From: Pseudomonadota bacterium
GTDB lineage: Bacteria; Pseudomonadota; Alphaproteobacteria; Rhodobacterales; Rhodobacteraceae
Reading direction: 5' to 3'
DNA length: 35,830 nucleotides
Assembly (NCBI GenBank): GCA_021813365.1
Contig: JAKALB010000011.1
Span: 1-35,830 of the forward strand
Part shown: positions 8,041-18,095 of the stretch, piece by piece
Layout: the number at the start of each line of letters is the position of its first letter
Position numbering within the stretch: position 1 is the stretch's first letter
The notes under the pieces: generated by a model
What the model saw: only the letters and a program-made list of their open reading frames with translations
The model's database searches: none
Told to the model about the DNA's origin: nothing
Translations under genes and position numbers: made by a program

Positions 8041-8262
8041 GGCTCACCTCATTCCAGGCGAGACTAGAAACACTGCGAAGGAAGGGGAAGCAGGAACCTC
8101 GACGCCGCAGACTGGGTGGGGGCAAACATCCACGGCGCCGAGGGTAACTATGCAGCTACAGGTCTGGTTATGATGCTGCGGCGCGTCGGAACTGCGGGGG
8201 AAAAACGGCAGCAGGGTGTCACTGATGGCGAATGCGAAACGGTTTTGGCCGCCAGGCGGTGA
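8041..8262. other. Intergenic region between gamma-glutamyltransferase and anti-sigma kinase genes
   Basis: This 222-bp gap holds the ribosome binding site, and probably the promoter, of the gamma-glutamyltransferase gene, and the 3' end of the STAS/kinase transcript. I see no gene, convincing terminator or repeat in it. Confidence 0.5.
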
Positions 8263-8730
8263 TCAGGCGCATTCCATGCAAAATCGCAGGCGATTCTGCT
8301 GGCCGACCCGGTCATAGATCAACCAGTCGGTCATCGTTCGAATCAGGAACCAGCCGAAGCCGCCTTCGGGCAGATCCTCGAGCGGCAGCGAATCGATGTC
8401 GGTCAGCCGACCGGCGGGCAGCTCCAGCCCGGGCATCGGGGCACCGTGGTCCACCACCTCGGCCGCAACGCCGCTTTCGAACCGCCAGAGCCTCAGGACG
8501 ATCGTGCCCCGGGCCGTGGCATAGGCGTGTTCGGTCACGTTGTTCAGCACCTCGGCCAGGACGATCCACAGCGAACCGCGCGCCATGTCCGACAGGTCGG
8601 CCAGGCAGGGGGCCGCCATGGCGCGGTCCAGCGCGTCGCGCACGCCCAGCGGTGTGCCCGGCAGCACCAGGCTGAATCCGGCCGCCGCGGTCCAGGTGTC
8701 AGGTGCCGCAGGAATGCAATCAGCTGACAT
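8263..8730 (-). CDS. RsbW/SpoIIAB-like serine kinase (anti-sigma regulatory factor)
   Basis: The 155-residue protein carries a GHKL ATPase domain of the anti-sigma-factor type. The N box is VLAEVLNNVTEHAY, the G1-like box is VVDHGAPMP, and the G2-like lid is PEGGFGWFLIRTMTDWLIY. Such kinases bind a sigma factor or other target and inactivate their STAS partner by phosphorylation. It follows the STAS gene with an 11-bp overlap, the usual partner arrangement. No sigma factor or PP2C phosphatase lies nearby, so the target must be elsewhere or is not a sigma factor. Confidence 0.85.
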   Translation of the reverse strand: MSADCIPAAPDTWTAAAGFSLVLPGTPLGVRDALDRAMAAPCLADLSDMARGSLWIVLAEVLNNVTEHAYATARGTIVLRLWRFESGVAAEVVDHGAPMPGLELPAGRLTDIDSLPLEDLPEGGFGWFLIRTMTDWLIYDRVGQQNRLRFCMECA

Positions 8731-9055
8731 GCCGCAGCCCGCCGGGCAGGCTGGGGTGAATGGTAAAGACGCTGTCCATCCGCGTCAGGCGGAACACCTT
8801 TTGCACGGTGGGTGTCAGGCCGGACAGTTCCAGCGGGCGTTCCCGCCCCAGCGCCTTCATCGCGGCCACCACGGCGCCCAGGCCCGAACTGTCCAGAAAG
8901 GACACGCGCGCCATATCCAGCACGACGCGGCCCTGCCCGCCCTGGGTCAATTCGCGCATCCGGTCCTTGAACCGGATGGCCGAGGCCGCGTCGATGCGAT
9001 CCCCCTCGACCCGGATTGCCAGAAAGCCATCATGCGGTTCGGCCACGAGTTCCAT
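8720..9055 (-). CDS. STAS-domain anti-sigma factor antagonist
   Basis: The 111-residue protein is a single STAS domain like SpoIIAA/RsbV. The phosphorylation motif D55-S56-S57-G-L-G is intact within VSFLDSSGLGAV, so it can be switched by the kinase encoded next. A strong AGGAGG (on the minus strand, about 9061-9066) lies 6 bp or so before the ATG. The pair forms a two-gene partner-switching unit. HspQ is encoded just upstream in the same direction, 57 bp away. Confidence 0.88.
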   Translation of the reverse strand: MELVAEPHDGFLAIRVEGDRIDAASAIRFKDRMRELTQGGQGRVVLDMARVSFLDSSGLGAVVAAMKALGRERPLELSGLTPTVQKVFRLTRMDSVFTIHPSLPGGLRHVS

Positions 9056-9112
9056 TCAAACGCCTCCTGAGCAATGACGGGCTCAGCCTAGGCGAAAGGG
9101 ATTACCGAAGGG

Positions 9113-9439
9113 TTAGTTCAACTGGACCTGAAGCGGGTAGACGCCGTTCTCGAAGTCGCCGAACAGGTCGTGCAGGTCAGGATGGGTCACCGGTTCGCCG
9201 GTTTCGTCCGGCACCAGGTTCTGCTCGCTGACATAGGCCACATAGTAGCTCTGGTCGTTTTCGGCCAGCAGGTGATAGAAGGGCTGGTCCTTGTTCGGGC
9301 GCACATCCTCGGGGATGTTTTCATACCATTCGTCGGTGTTGGAAAACATCGCATCAACATCGAAGACAACGCCGCGGAACGGGTGCTTGCGATGACGCAG
9401 CACCTGGCCGATGTGATATTTGGCATCCGTCTTCAGCAT
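9113..9439 (-). CDS. hspQ: Heat shock protein HspQ
   Basis: The 108-residue protein matches HspQ (YccV-like, hemimethylated-DNA-binding fold). It has YHIGQVLRHRKHPFRGVVFDV, WYENIPEDVRPNKDQPFYHL and YVSEQNLVPDE. In enterobacteria HspQ tunes Lon protease activity and stability of a mutant DnaA. The start at 9439 is chosen because it gives the family length and has GGGAG about 8 to 9 bp upstream; the longer open frame upstream is not conserved-looking. No clear heat-shock sigma promoter was found in the gap before it. Confidence 0.9.
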   Translation of the reverse strand: MLKTDAKYHIGQVLRHRKHPFRGVVFDVDAMFSNTDEWYENIPEDVRPNKDQPFYHLLAENDQSYYVAYVSEQNLVPDETGEPVTHPDLHDLFGDFENGVYPLQVQLN

Positions 9440-9654
9440 GGGTCCGCTCCCTTCGCCCTTGGTAAACCTGCCGGGGGGCGGGTGTCCACAGTCCAGGCCG
9501 GGTGCGGCGGAAACAATCTGGGGGTGCCGGGCGAACAATCGCTCAGTTTTCGGGCGGAAATCACCGGCATTTCCACCCTGATCGCGCCTTTGGCATTTTC
9601 CCGCGGCGCGATCTGGCTTATCGTGACGCAAAAATCAGAACGTACGAGGGGCAG

Positions 9655-10236
9655 ATGAGCAGAGCCTTGCGTGCGTCGATCCTGTTGCTGTTTCTCGCCT
9701 CATGTGGAGGCGGCAACTTTTCGGCGCCGAGAAACCTGGACGACGCCTGTTCGATTGTCGCACAGCGCCCGTCCTATCTGAAGGCCATGCAGCAGACCGA
9801 ACGACGCTGGGGCGTGCCGGTGTCGGTGCAGATGGCCATACTTCATCAGGAATCCAGGTTCGTGGGCAACGCGCGCACGCCGCACCGCTATGCGCTGGGC
9901 ATCATCCCGATGGGCCGGCAAAGCAGCGCCTATGGCTATGCCCAGGCCCTGGACAGCACCTGGGACGACTATCAGGCCGAAACCGGCCATCCCTGGGCGC
10001 GGCGCGACCGGATCGGCGATGCGACCGATTTCATGGGCTGGTACATCGACGGCACCGCCGCCGAGCTGGGTATCTCCAAGCGCGATGCCGAGGATCAGTA
10101 TCTGGCCTACCACGAAGGCCGGCGCGGCTATGCCAACAAGAGCTACAAGTCGAAGCCCTGGCTGATGGAAGTGGCGCAGAGCGTGGGCGAACGCGCCGTG
10201 ATGTACGAGCAACAACTCGACACCTGCGGCCACTGA
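9655..10236 (+). CDS. Lytic-transglycosylase-like lipoprotein
   Basis: The 193-residue protein starts with a lipoprotein signal: MSRALRASILLLFLASC, with lipobox L-A-S-C17. The body resembles a soluble lytic transglycosylase (lysozyme-like) domain: WGVPVSVQMAILHQESRF contains the expected catalytic Glu (HQES), and AYGYAQALDSTW corresponds to the G-Y-x-Q motif after it. It would act on peptidoglycan from a membrane anchor. GAGGGG sits about 4 bp before the ATG at 9655. It is divergent from hspQ and convergent with lolA (24 bp between stops). Confidence 0.82.
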   Translation: MSRALRASILLLFLASCGGGNFSAPRNLDDACSIVAQRPSYLKAMQQTERRWGVPVSVQMAILHQESRFVGNARTPHRYALGIIPMGRQSSAYGYAQALDSTWDDYQAETGHPWARRDRIGDATDFMGWYIDGTAAELGISKRDAEDQYLAYHEGRRGYANKSYKSKPWLMEVAQSVGERAVMYEQQLDTCGH

Positions 10237-10260
10237 GGCTGCGGGCCGACGGGTGGCCGA

Positions 10261-10860
10261 TCAGCCCTTCTGCCGCTTTGCCGCCTCGATCTCGACCGAG
10301 AATATCGAGGGTTTCAGGCTCTGCGTCGTCGAAAATCCGTCGAGCCTGACAATGGTGCGATTGCCCATGTCATCGGTGATGATCCAGCCGGTCAGCGCCA
10401 CCGGCTCGGGCGCGAACACCAGTTCGATCGTGCCGTAATCGGGATGCTTTGGATCTTGCGCCACGACATGGGTCTGGCCCTCGATCTCGGTCCGGCCGGT
10501 GACCATGCGCGCGGTGGTCAGGTCGATGTTGGCGCCCAGGATCAGGTTCAGGGGCGTGCGGGCCAGCGGATACTGTTCGGGCGGCTCGTTGGACTTGGAA
10601 TCGAAGATCGACACCGTTCCGCCCGAGGCGATGACGACCGTGGTTTCCGGCTTGTCATATTCCAGCCGCATCCGGCCCGGCCGCTTGATGAAGATCCTGC
10701 CCGACGAGGTCGTGCCATCGGAATTTTCCTGGACAAAGGTCGCCTCCACTTCGGTCAGGCTGTTCAGATAGGAAGAGAGCGTGGCCAGCGGCACCGGTTC
10801 CGCCAGGGCAGGCAGGGGCAGCAGGGCAAGGGCGAGGGCGAGGAGAAATCGGCGCATCAT
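10261..10860 (-). CDS. lolA: Outer-membrane lipoprotein carrier protein LolA
   Basis: The 199-residue periplasmic chaperone ferries lipoproteins from LolCDE to the outer membrane. A signal peptide is clear (MMRRFLLALALALLPLPALA, cleavage before EPVPL), followed by the LolA fold with ATFVQEN, GRIFIKRPGRMRLEYDKP and VIASGGTVSIFDSK. Two adjacent ATGs (10860, 10857) are possible; an AGGG lies 4 and 7 bp before them, so 10857 is also reasonable. LolA behind FtsK is a recurrent alphaproteobacterial order. The gap to ftsK is 277 bp, so it may have its own promoter. Confidence 0.92.
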   Translation of the reverse strand: MMRRFLLALALALLPLPALAEPVPLATLSSYLNSLTEVEATFVQENSDGTTSSGRIFIKRPGRMRLEYDKPETTVVIASGGTVSIFDSKSNEPPEQYPLARTPLNLILGANIDLTTARMVTGRTEIEGQTHVVAQDPKHPDYGTIELVFAPEPVALTGWIITDDMGNRTIVRLDGFSTTQSLKPSIFSVEIEAAKRQKG

Positions 10861-11137
10861 CGCCCTGATATAGGCAATCCGGTCCCGAACCGCGAGGCGG
10901 GCGCACTCACACCGGCGCGAGGGCGCCGACCGGCCGGGGCAGGTCGTGCAATCCTGCGCCGGATACCGGATCTGCCCGCTGGAAGGCCGGGCCTGCCGGG
11001 CGCGCCCTGCCGGCAGCGGGGCGATCGCAATCAGACCTGGTGCAAGACAGCCGCGGACGGCGCACCGTCCCGTTGTGCCGGCGCGGCCCGCAACGACCAT
11101 GACCGATCGACCAGCCTGGCGATCCTGTCCATCGCCG
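10861..11137. other. GC-rich spacer between ftsK and lolA
   Basis: This 277-bp gap has short palindromes such as GGGCGCGCCC and CTGCCGGCAG near 11000-11020 that could form a terminator-like structure, and presumably a lolA promoter. No small gene stands out. Confidence 0.4.
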
Positions 11138-14038
11138 TCACCGCTCTTCGATGAGGATCTCTCGCTTGCCCACGTGATTCGCCCGCGTGACGACACCCTG
11201 CTCCTCCATCTGCTCCACCAGGCGCGCGGCCTTGTTGTAGCCGATGCCGAGCTTGCGCTGGATGTAGCTGGTGGAACATTTCCTGTCCTTGGCGACGATC
11301 GCCACGGCCTGGTCGTAGAGCGCATCGTCCGATCCGCCTTCGCCCAGGCCGAGAACCTGGTCGATCTCGCTGGCCACGTCGTCCTCTGGTCCCTCGACCA
11401 CGCCCGACATGTATTCGGGCGGGCCGAACGACTTCAGGTGGGCGACGATTTCCTCGACCTCCTCATCGGAAACGAAGGGGCCATGGATGCGGCTGATCCT
11501 GCCGCCGCCGGCCATGTAGAGCATGTCGCCCTGGCCCAGCAGCTGCTCGGCGCCCTGCTCGCCCAGGATGGTGCGGCTGTCGATCTTGGACGTGACCTGA
11601 AACGAGATGCGGGTGGGGAAGTTGGCCTTGATCGTGCCGGTGATGACATCGACCGAGGGGCGTTGCGTCGCCATGATCAGATGAATGCCGGAGGCCCGGG
11701 CCATCTGCGCCAGGCGCTGGATGCAGGCCTCGATCTCCTTGCCGGCCACCATCATCAGATCGGCCATTTCATCGACCACGACCACGATATAGGGCAGCGT
11801 GACCGGCGCGAATTCCTCGGTTTCGAAGACGGGTTCGCCGGTGTCCTCGTCAAAGCCGGTCTGGATGGTGCGCCGGAACATCTCGCCCCTGGCCAGCGCC
11901 TCGCGGACGCGGCCATTGTAGCCTTCGATGTTGCGCACACCCATCTTGGACATCTTGCGATAGCGGTCCTCCATTTCAGAGACCACCCATTTCAGCGCAA
12001 CGACGGCCTTTTTCGGGTCGGTGACGACCGGCGAAAGCAGGTGCGGGATGCCGTCGTAGACCGAGAGTTCCAGCATCTTGGGGTCGATCATGATCAGCCG
12101 GCATTCCTCGGGCGTCAGCTTGTAGAGCAACGACAGGATCATCGTGTTGATGGCGACGGACTTGCCCGAGCCGGTGGTGCCGGCGATCAACAGGTGGGGC
12201 ATCTTGGCCAGGTTGGCGACGATGGGTTCGCCACCGATGTCCTTGCCCAGGGCCAGTGGCAGGCGCTGGGTGCCGTCACCAAAGGCGCGCGCCGAGAGGA
12301 TTTCGCGCAAGACCACCTTTTCGCGCCAGGCATTCGGCAGTTCGATGCCGATGACGGTGCGGCCCGGCACGGTGGAAACACGGGCCGAGAGGGCCGACAT
12401 CGAGCGGGCGATGTCGTCGGCCAGGCCGATCACGCGGCTGGCCTTCAGGCCGGGAGCCGGTTCCAGTTCGTACATGGTCACGACCGGGCCGGGGCGAACC
12501 GAGGTGATCTCGCCGCGCACGCCGTAATCGTCCAGCACGGTTTCCAGCATACGGGCGTTTTCTTCCAGCGCCTCCTGGGAAAGGGCGTGACGTTCCACGC
12601 TGGAGGGGCTGGCCAGCAGCGACAGCGGGGGCAGTTCGTAGCGCGGGGCGGGTTCGTCGAAACGCAGCGAGGGTTGCGCCTCGGCCAGGGCCTGGCGCGA
12701 GGGGGCGGCCGGCTTGCGGGCCACGGGTTGCACGACGGTGCGGCGTTCGGCCGCCAGCGGGGCACGCCGGACCGGGGTGATGACGGGTTCGGGCTCGGCG
12801 TCATAGGCGCTCCAGGCGTCGTCATCCTCATCGACATCGATGGCCGGCTGCGCGGCGGTCAGCGGTGACGGGTGGGTCTGGGCGGCGGTGACGGGCGGCT
12901 CGCCCGTCATGGAGTGCGGCGGCTGCGGCGCGGCGGGGCGCACGATCAGCGGCTGCTGGCGGCGGGCCTGGCCGACCACCGGCGGTTCCCGGCGCTGGCT
13001 GGCGGCCGCGGCCGAGCTTGCCGCCGGGGCGGGCTGCGGCGCGGTGCGATTCTGGATGGCCGATGCAATCCGCGCGCGGATCCGGCTGTCCAGCGGATCG
13101 TCATCCGTAATCTCGGCCTCGTCCGCCAAGACGGCCGGATCGGGGGCGCGGCGCAGGCGGGCCAGCAGGCCGGGCCTGGGTGCTTCCGCCGGGGCAGCGC
13201 TGGCGCCTGGCGCATGGGTGCGAGAGGCGGTCAGGGGCGCGGGGCGGCCGCCGCCGGGCAGGGTCGCGGCGGCATTGCGGGTCGGGCGGGTCTCGACCGC
13301 GGCCAGATGCGCCCGGCTTTCTGCCCTGGCCGAGCGGGCGTCGCGCAGCTTTTCGGACACGCCCAGCGCACCCTGCACGCCGGCGCGCGCGGTCAGGCCC
13401 AGGACGGCCATCAGGGCGGCATAGCTGAGGATCAGCCCGCCGATCAGAAAGCGGACGATCAGCGCCAGTTCCGCCATGTCAAAGCCGGTGACGAACAGGA
13501 ACATCGCCGCTGCGCCAAAGGCCACCAGGGCCGAGACCAGCTTCAGCGCGAAGGCGCCGCCGCCGGGGACCAGTTCGATCATCGCGCCAAGGACGGTGTC
13601 GCCAAAGGCGCCGCCCAGACCGAATCTCGCGGTCCACTCCGGCCCCGGCACCAGGGTCGCGGCATAGACCGAGCCCAGCGCCACCGCCACGGCGGCAAAG
13701 ACCACCCGGCTGAGCGCGCGGTCGGCGCCGCGGTGGGCGGCAAAGCGGATGCCCCAGGCGGCCAGCACGGTCGGAATGCCCCAGGCGCCATAGCCGATGA
13801 TCGGCATCAGCACGGCGGCGATCGAGGCGCCGGTGCGGCCCAGCAAGTTTCTGGGCGGGTCCGATGTGGCCGACATCCAGGACGGATCGTCGGGCGCATA
13901 GGTGTACAGCATCAGCGCGAAGGCCAGCGCAAGGCCCATGAGGGCGATGCCCAGAACCTCGCGGCCGCGGCGTTCGATCATGGCCTGAACCCCTTGATCC
14001 AGCAGCGGATCACGTCGGCGCGCCTGATAGGAAGCCAT
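11138..14038 (-). CDS. ftsK: DNA translocase FtsK
   Basis: The 966-residue protein pumps DNA at the septum and activates XerCD at dif. Residues about 25 to 215 hold four or five membrane segments. A Pro/Ala-rich linker follows to about residue 470. The motor domain has Walker [10 protein letters not shown] near residue 620, Walker [14 protein letters not shown] near 752, and the [13 protein letters not shown] segment. The C-terminal gamma winged helix (last 70 residues, [12 protein letters not shown] to the end) reads KOPS sequences. GAGGTGA lies 5 bp before the ATG. It starts 8 bp after the aminotransferase stop, hence co-transcribed. Confidence 0.95.
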   Translation of the reverse strand: MASYQARRRDPLLDQGVQAMIERRGREVLGIALMGLALAFALMLYTYAPDDPSWMSATSDPPRNLLGRTGASIAAVLMPIIGYGAWGIPTVLAAWGIRFAAHRGADRALSRVVFAAVAVALGSVYAATLVPGPEWTARFGLGGAFGDTVLGAMIELVPGGGAFALKLVSALVAFGAAAMFLFVTGFDMAELALIVRFLIGGLILSYAALMAVLGLTARAGVQGALGVSEKLRDARSARAESRAHLAAVETRPTRNAAATLPGGGRPAPLTASRTHAPGASAAPAEAPRPGLLARLRRAPDPAVLADEAEITDDDPLDSRIRARIASAIQNRTAPQPAPAASSAAAASQRREPPVVGQARRQQPLIVRPAAPQPPHSMTGEPPVTAAQTHPSPLTAAQPAIDVDEDDDAWSAYDAEPEPVITPVRRAPLAAERRTVVQPVARKPAAPSRQALAEAQPSLRFDEPAPRYELPPLSLLASPSSVERHALSQEALEENARMLETVLDDYGVRGEITSVRPGPVVTMYELEPAPGLKASRVIGLADDIARSMSALSARVSTVPGRTVIGIELPNAWREKVVLREILSARAFGDGTQRLPLALGKDIGGEPIVANLAKMPHLLIAGTTGSGKSVAINTMILSLLYKLTPEECRLIMIDPKMLELSVYDGIPHLLSPVVTDPKKAVVALKWVVSEMEDRYRKMSKMGVRNIEGYNGRVREALARGEMFRRTIQTGFDEDTGEPVFETEEFAPVTLPYIVVVVDEMADLMMVAGKEIEACIQRLAQMARASGIHLIMATQRPSVDVITGTIKANFPTRISFQVTSKIDSRTILGEQGAEQLLGQGDMLYMAGGGRISRIHGPFVSDEEVEEIVAHLKSFGPPEYMSGVVEGPEDDVASEIDQVLGLGEGGSDDALYDQAVAIVAKDRKCSTSYIQRKLGIGYNKAARLVEQMEEQGVVTRANHVGKREILIEER

Positions 14039-14046
14039 CTGTCACC

Positions 14047-15228
14047 TCACCTGAACAATCCGTCGCGAAGCCGCGTCAGCCCCGCCCGTGTTTCGTCATA
14101 GGGCCCGACCAGCGCGACCCGAATATAGGCCTTGCCGGGATTCTGGCCCCCGGCATCGCGCGAAAGATAGGCGCCGGGCAGAACCCGCACCCCGGTCTCG
14201 CGCCAGAGTTTCAACGCGGCCGCTTCGCCGTCATCGACGGGCAGCCAAAGGAAGAAGCCGCCTTCGGGCAGCCGAAAGCCCTGGATGCCGGAAAAGATCT
14301 GGCCGGCAAGCGCGAATTTCTGTTGGTAGAGCGCGCGCGAGGCGGCGACATGGGCCTCGTCGGCCCAGGCGGCCTCGCTGACGCGCTGGATCGGCAGGGG
14401 CAGGGGGGCACCGGCGAATGCGCGCAGCTTGCGGATCTGGGCGATGCCCTTGGGGCCGCCGGCGACGAAGCCCGAGCGCAGGCCCGGCAGGTTCGAACGT
14501 TTCGAAAGCGAGTGGAAGGTGAAGACCCGCTCCGGATCGGCGCCGATGTCGCGGGCGACCTCGAGAATGCCGGTGGGCGGGGTGGTGTGCCAGATTTCCG
14601 AATAGCATTCGTCGGCGAAGACCACGAAATCGTGCCGTTCCGCCAGGCGCAGCAGGTCGGCCCAGTAATCGCGGCTGGCGACCGAACCTTGCGGGTTGGC
14701 GGGCGAGCAGAGGTAGGCGACGGTCACGCGATCCAGGGTTTCGGCCGGCAGGCTGGCATAATCGGGCAGGAAACCGTTCTGCGCCGTGGCGGGCAGATAG
14801 AGCGGCTCGGCGCCGGTGGTGACGGCCGCCACGGCATAGACCTGGTAGAAGGGATTTGGCAGCAGGAACAGCGGTTTCCTGCCATTCTTCTGTTCCGGCG
14901 CCACGGCAAGGGCAGCGTTGAACAGGCCTTCTCTGGTGCCGTTCAGCGCCATGATCCGGTCTGGCGAAACCTCGACCGCATAGCGGCGCTTCAGCCAGGC
15001 CGAGATGGAAGCCAGCAGTTCCGGCGTGCCATCGTTCGGGGGGTAGCTGCCGAAACCGGAGAGATGGGCATTCAGGATCGGGCCGACGAAATCGGGCATC
15101 GGGTGGCGCGGCTCGCCGATGGTCATCGAAATCGGCTCGCCGCCCGGCGCGTGAGAATCCAGGAGCTTCCGCAAGCGCGGAAACGCGTAATCCGGCAGGT
15201 TTGCAAACCGCTCTGGATAGCCTGTCAT
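14047..15228 (-). CDS. Class I/II aminotransferase (DapC-like)
   Basis: The 393-residue PLP enzyme has the fold-type I pattern: NGTREGLFNAA, LPNPFYQVY, the AYLCSPANPQG substrate/PLP region, VVFADECYSEIW, and Lys243 in SLSKRSNLPGLRSGF as the PLP lysine. Its best family match is the proposed N-succinyl-diaminopimelate aminotransferase (DapC) group, which would place it in lysine/peptidoglycan precursor synthesis. The start at 15228 gives the family N-terminus, though its GAGG is very close (2 bp). ftsK follows immediately. Confidence 0.85.
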   Translation of the reverse strand: MTGYPERFANLPDYAFPRLRKLLDSHAPGGEPISMTIGEPRHPMPDFVGPILNAHLSGFGSYPPNDGTPELLASISAWLKRRYAVEVSPDRIMALNGTREGLFNAALAVAPEQKNGRKPLFLLPNPFYQVYAVAAVTTGAEPLYLPATAQNGFLPDYASLPAETLDRVTVAYLCSPANPQGSVASRDYWADLLRLAERHDFVVFADECYSEIWHTTPPTGILEVARDIGADPERVFTFHSLSKRSNLPGLRSGFVAGGPKGIAQIRKLRAFAGAPLPLPIQRVSEAAWADEAHVAASRALYQQKFALAGQIFSGIQGFRLPEGGFFLWLPVDDGEAAALKLWRETGVRVLPGAYLSRDAGGQNPGKAYIRVALVGPYDETRAGLTRLRDGLFR

Positions 15229-15394
15229 TGCCTCGTGCCCCGGGGTCGTGGCGCCCCGCTTGCCCGCAGGATAGCCGGGCTTGGCGGTGCGGTCCAGAAA
15301 AACAAGGCGGGACGGGGGGTTGGGCCCGCGTCTGCGGCTTGCCTGTGGTTTTCCGGTCGCGCGCGGGGCGTGGATGCCAGAGTCGCCCGATCTG

Positions 15395-16726
15395 CTATTG
15401 CAGGGCGCGTTCGGCGGCGGCACCCAGCCGCAGCAGGCGCTCTTCCTGGCCGGGCGGGGCCATCAGGCTGATCCCGGCCGAGGGCACCGACGTGGGCAGC
15501 GTCAGCACGGCCTGGTCCAGCAGGTTGCCCAGCCTGGTGTTGCGCAGCGCGAGAAGGTTCTCGGTCACGTAATAGTCGGTGTCGGTCATCAGCCGGCTGG
15601 CATTGGGCGGCAGGATCGGCGAGGTCGGCAGCAGCACGGCGTCCACCCCTGCCGTGGCCTCTGCCCATTGCTCGCGCAGGGCCAGCAGGCGGCGCCAGGC
15701 GGTGATGTAGTCGCCCGCCATCACCTCCGCGCCAGACCGGAACCGCTCCAGAATCCGAGGGAACATCCTGTGCGGCGCGGCCTCGATCGTGTCCTTCCAG
15801 ATCGCATAGGCCTCGGGCGCAACCAGCGTGCCGGCCAGGGCCAGGACATCCACCATGGCGGGGAAGGCAAGCCGCGTGACACGGGCGCCGGCGCGGCCCA
15901 GCCGGGCCAGCGCGTCGTCAAAGCCCTGGGCCGGGCCAGAGCGCAGATCATCCAGCGCCACGGTCTCCAGCACCAGCAGGCGGGTGCCCGACAGGACGGC
16001 GCCAGACAGGTCGGCCGGCCTGGTGCCGGACAGGAGCGCAAGCAGCGCTGCGCAATCCTCGACCGAGCGGGCCAGCGGGCCGATCGTGTCGAAGCGTTCC
16101 GACAGCGGCACCACACCCTGCATCGGCAGGCGCCCGGCAGAGGTCTTCAGCCCCGTCAGGTCGTTCCAGGCGGCGGGAATCCGCACCGACCCGCCGGTGT
16201 CCGAGCCGATGGCAGCGGGTGCCAGACCCATGGCAACCGCCACCGCCCCGCCCGAGGTGGAACCGCCCGCCACGGCCGAGTCGTCATTCACGCATGGCGG
16301 CGTGGCGGTGACCGGGTTCAGGCCCAGGCCGGAAAAGGCCAGTTCGGACATGTGGGTCTTGCCCAGGCAGACGGCGCCGCCCAGCGTGGCCGTGGCCAGC
16401 ACGGCGGCATCAGAGACCGGGATGCGGCCCTTCAGAAGGGCCGATCCGGCCTCGGTCGCCGTGCCCGCGCTGTCGTAATTGTCCTTCCAGCACAGCGGCA
16501 CGCCGTCCAGCGGGCCACGCCGCAGGCCGGATTTGGCGCGGGCGGCGGCGGCCATCGCCTCTGCCCGCGCGCGGGCCGGAGTGGTGCGGGCATAGATCCG
16601 CAAACCCAGCGCATGGGCATCGATGGCATCCAGATATGCCTCGGTCAGCTCGACGGGGTTGATCCGCCCGGCGGCGATTTCGCGGCCCAGGGCGCTGGCG
16701 GTCAGATGGAACCAGGTTTTCGACAT
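15395..16726 (-). CDS. Amidase-signature-family amidase
   Basis: The 443-residue hydrolase of the GatA/fatty-acid-amide-hydrolase family has the Ser-cisSer-Lys triad at family spacing: K81 (CWKDNY), S156 (AGGSTSGG) and nucleophile S180 (IGSDTGGSVRIPA). The 24- and 75-residue spacings equal those in GatA. No gatB or gatC is adjacent, so it is a stand-alone amidase rather than the tRNA amidotransferase. The substrate is unknown. AAGGGAA lies 4 bp before the ATG. It is divergent from the UbiH-like gene (99 bp). Confidence 0.88.
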   Translation of the reverse strand: MSKTWFHLTASALGREIAAGRINPVELTEAYLDAIDAHALGLRIYARTTPARARAEAMAAAARAKSGLRRGPLDGVPLCWKDNYDSAGTATEAGSALLKGRIPVSDAAVLATATLGGAVCLGKTHMSELAFSGLGLNPVTATPPCVNDDSAVAGGSTSGGAVAVAMGLAPAAIGSDTGGSVRIPAAWNDLTGLKTSAGRLPMQGVVPLSERFDTIGPLARSVEDCAALLALLSGTRPADLSGAVLSGTRLLVLETVALDDLRSGPAQGFDDALARLGRAGARVTRLAFPAMVDVLALAGTLVAPEAYAIWKDTIEAAPHRMFPRILERFRSGAEVMAGDYITAWRRLLALREQWAEATAGVDAVLLPTSPILPPNASRLMTDTDYYVTENLLALRNTRLGNLLDQAVLTLPTSVPSAGISLMAPPGQEERLLRLGAAAERALQ

Positions 16727-16825
16727 CACGTTCCCTTGCCGTTCCCTCGGAGAGGGTCTGCAACCGCAGAGGCTAGCGACAGGCGGCCTCATGGACAATC
16801 CCGAAGCAGCGGCTATGAAGGGCGC

Positions 16826-18049
16826 ATGGATGCAGATGTCCTGATCGTGGGCGGCGGGCTGAACGGGCCTGCCCTGGCGCTGGCCTTGGCCGGGGCGGGG
16901 CTGCACGTGGCGGTGGTCGACGCCCGCCCGGCCGAAGCGCGGGCCGAACCGGGGTTCGACGGCAGGGCCTATGCGCTGGCGCTGGCGTCGAAACGGCTGC
17001 TGGCCGCGATCGGAGTCTGGGGGGCGCTGGCGCAGGCGGCGCAGCCGATCCAGAAGATCGTGGCGGCGGATGGGCGGCCGGGCACCGGGGCCTCGCCCTG
17101 GCATCTGCGCTTCGACGCGGCCGAGATCGAGGATGGCCCGATGGGCTTCATGGTCGAGGACCGGCATCTCTATGCCGCCTTCCTGGCGGCGATGGCGGCG
17201 CAGCCGCGGATCCGGTTGATCTCGGGTGCGACGGTGGTGGGGCAGACGACCGAGGGCGCCGAGGCACAGGCCACGCTGGCCGATGGAAGGCGGCTCACCG
17301 CGCGGGTCATCCTGGGCTGCGACGGGCGCAACTCGGCCACCGCGGCCCGAGCCGGGATCAGGCGGACCGGCTGGGCCTATGGCCAGACCGCGCTGGTGAC
17401 GGCGGTGCATCACGAACATCCGCACAACGGCACCGCCTGGCAATATTTCATGCCGCATGGGCCGCTGGCGATCCTGCCGCTGCCGGGCGGGCATCATTCC
17501 AGCATCGTATGGAGCGAGAGCGCGGCCGATGCCGCCCGCATCCAGGCGATGGATGACGCCGACTATCTGGCGGCGCTGCGGCCTCGCTTCGGCGATTTCC
17601 TGGGTGAAATCGCCCTGGCCGGCGCGCGCTTCACCTATCCCCTGACGCTCAGCCTGGCCAATGCCTGGGTCGCCCCGCGCCTGGCTCTGGTGGGCGATGC
17701 GGCGCATGGCGTGCATCCGATCGCGGGCCAGGGGCTGAACCTGGGGCTGCGCGACGTGGCGGCGCTGGCCGAAGTGCTGGTCGAGGCGATGCGCCGCGGC
17801 GAGGATCCCGGCGCACTGGACGTGCTGAGCCGCTACGAACAGGTGCGCCGTTTCGACTCGATGCTGCTGGCTCTGGGGATGGACAGCGTGAACCGCCTGT
17901 TTTCCAATGACAACCCGCTGTTGCGCCTGGGGCGCGATCTGGGGCTGGCGGCGGTGAACGCCCTGCCCGGCCTGCGCCGCGCCTTCATCCGCCAGGCGGC
18001 GGGCCTGTCGGGAAACAGCCCCCGGCTGTTGCGGGGACTGCCACTCTAG
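16826..18049 (+). CDS. UbiH/UbiF/COQ6-family FAD-dependent hydroxylase
   Basis: The 407-residue flavoprotein monooxygenase is of the ubiquinone-biosynthesis type. Signatures are the dinucleotide loop G9-G-G-L-N-G14, the D-G motif in ILGCDGRNSATA and the G289-D290 motif in LVGDAAHGVHPIAGQGLNLGL, the UbiH/COQ6 family signature. Family members hydroxylate the ubiquinone ring at C1, C5 or C6; which position cannot be told from this alone. AAGGG is 4 bp before the ATG at 16826. It converges on the Trm112-like gene, with a repeat element between them. Confidence 0.88.
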   Translation: MDADVLIVGGGLNGPALALALAGAGLHVAVVDARPAEARAEPGFDGRAYALALASKRLLAAIGVWGALAQAAQPIQKIVAADGRPGTGASPWHLRFDAAEIEDGPMGFMVEDRHLYAAFLAAMAAQPRIRLISGATVVGQTTEGAEAQATLADGRRLTARVILGCDGRNSATAARAGIRRTGWAYGQTALVTAVHHEHPHNGTAWQYFMPHGPLAILPLPGGHHSSIVWSESAADAARIQAMDDADYLAALRPRFGDFLGEIALAGARFTYPLTLSLANAWVAPRLALVGDAAHGVHPIAGQGLNLGLRDVAALAEVLVEAMRRGEDPGALDVLSRYEQVRRFDSMLLALGMDSVNRLFSNDNPLLRLGRDLGLAAVNALPGLRRAFIRQAAGLSGNSPRLLRGLPL

Positions 18050-18095
18050 GCAGAATCGGCAAATCCCCTCGGCCCCACCACCGATGGCTGCCGCC

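Noticed and set aside
9591-9623. TTGGCA plus TTATCG as a promoter, or a sigma-54 site, before the lytic-transglycosylase gene
   Set aside because: The spacing is 21 bp, and the sigma-54 reading lacks the -12 TTGC; neither fits well enough to call.
10946-12868. Long plus-strand open frame (640 codons) opposite ftsK
   Set aside because: It is antisense to the FtsK motor domain and shows no domain of its own.
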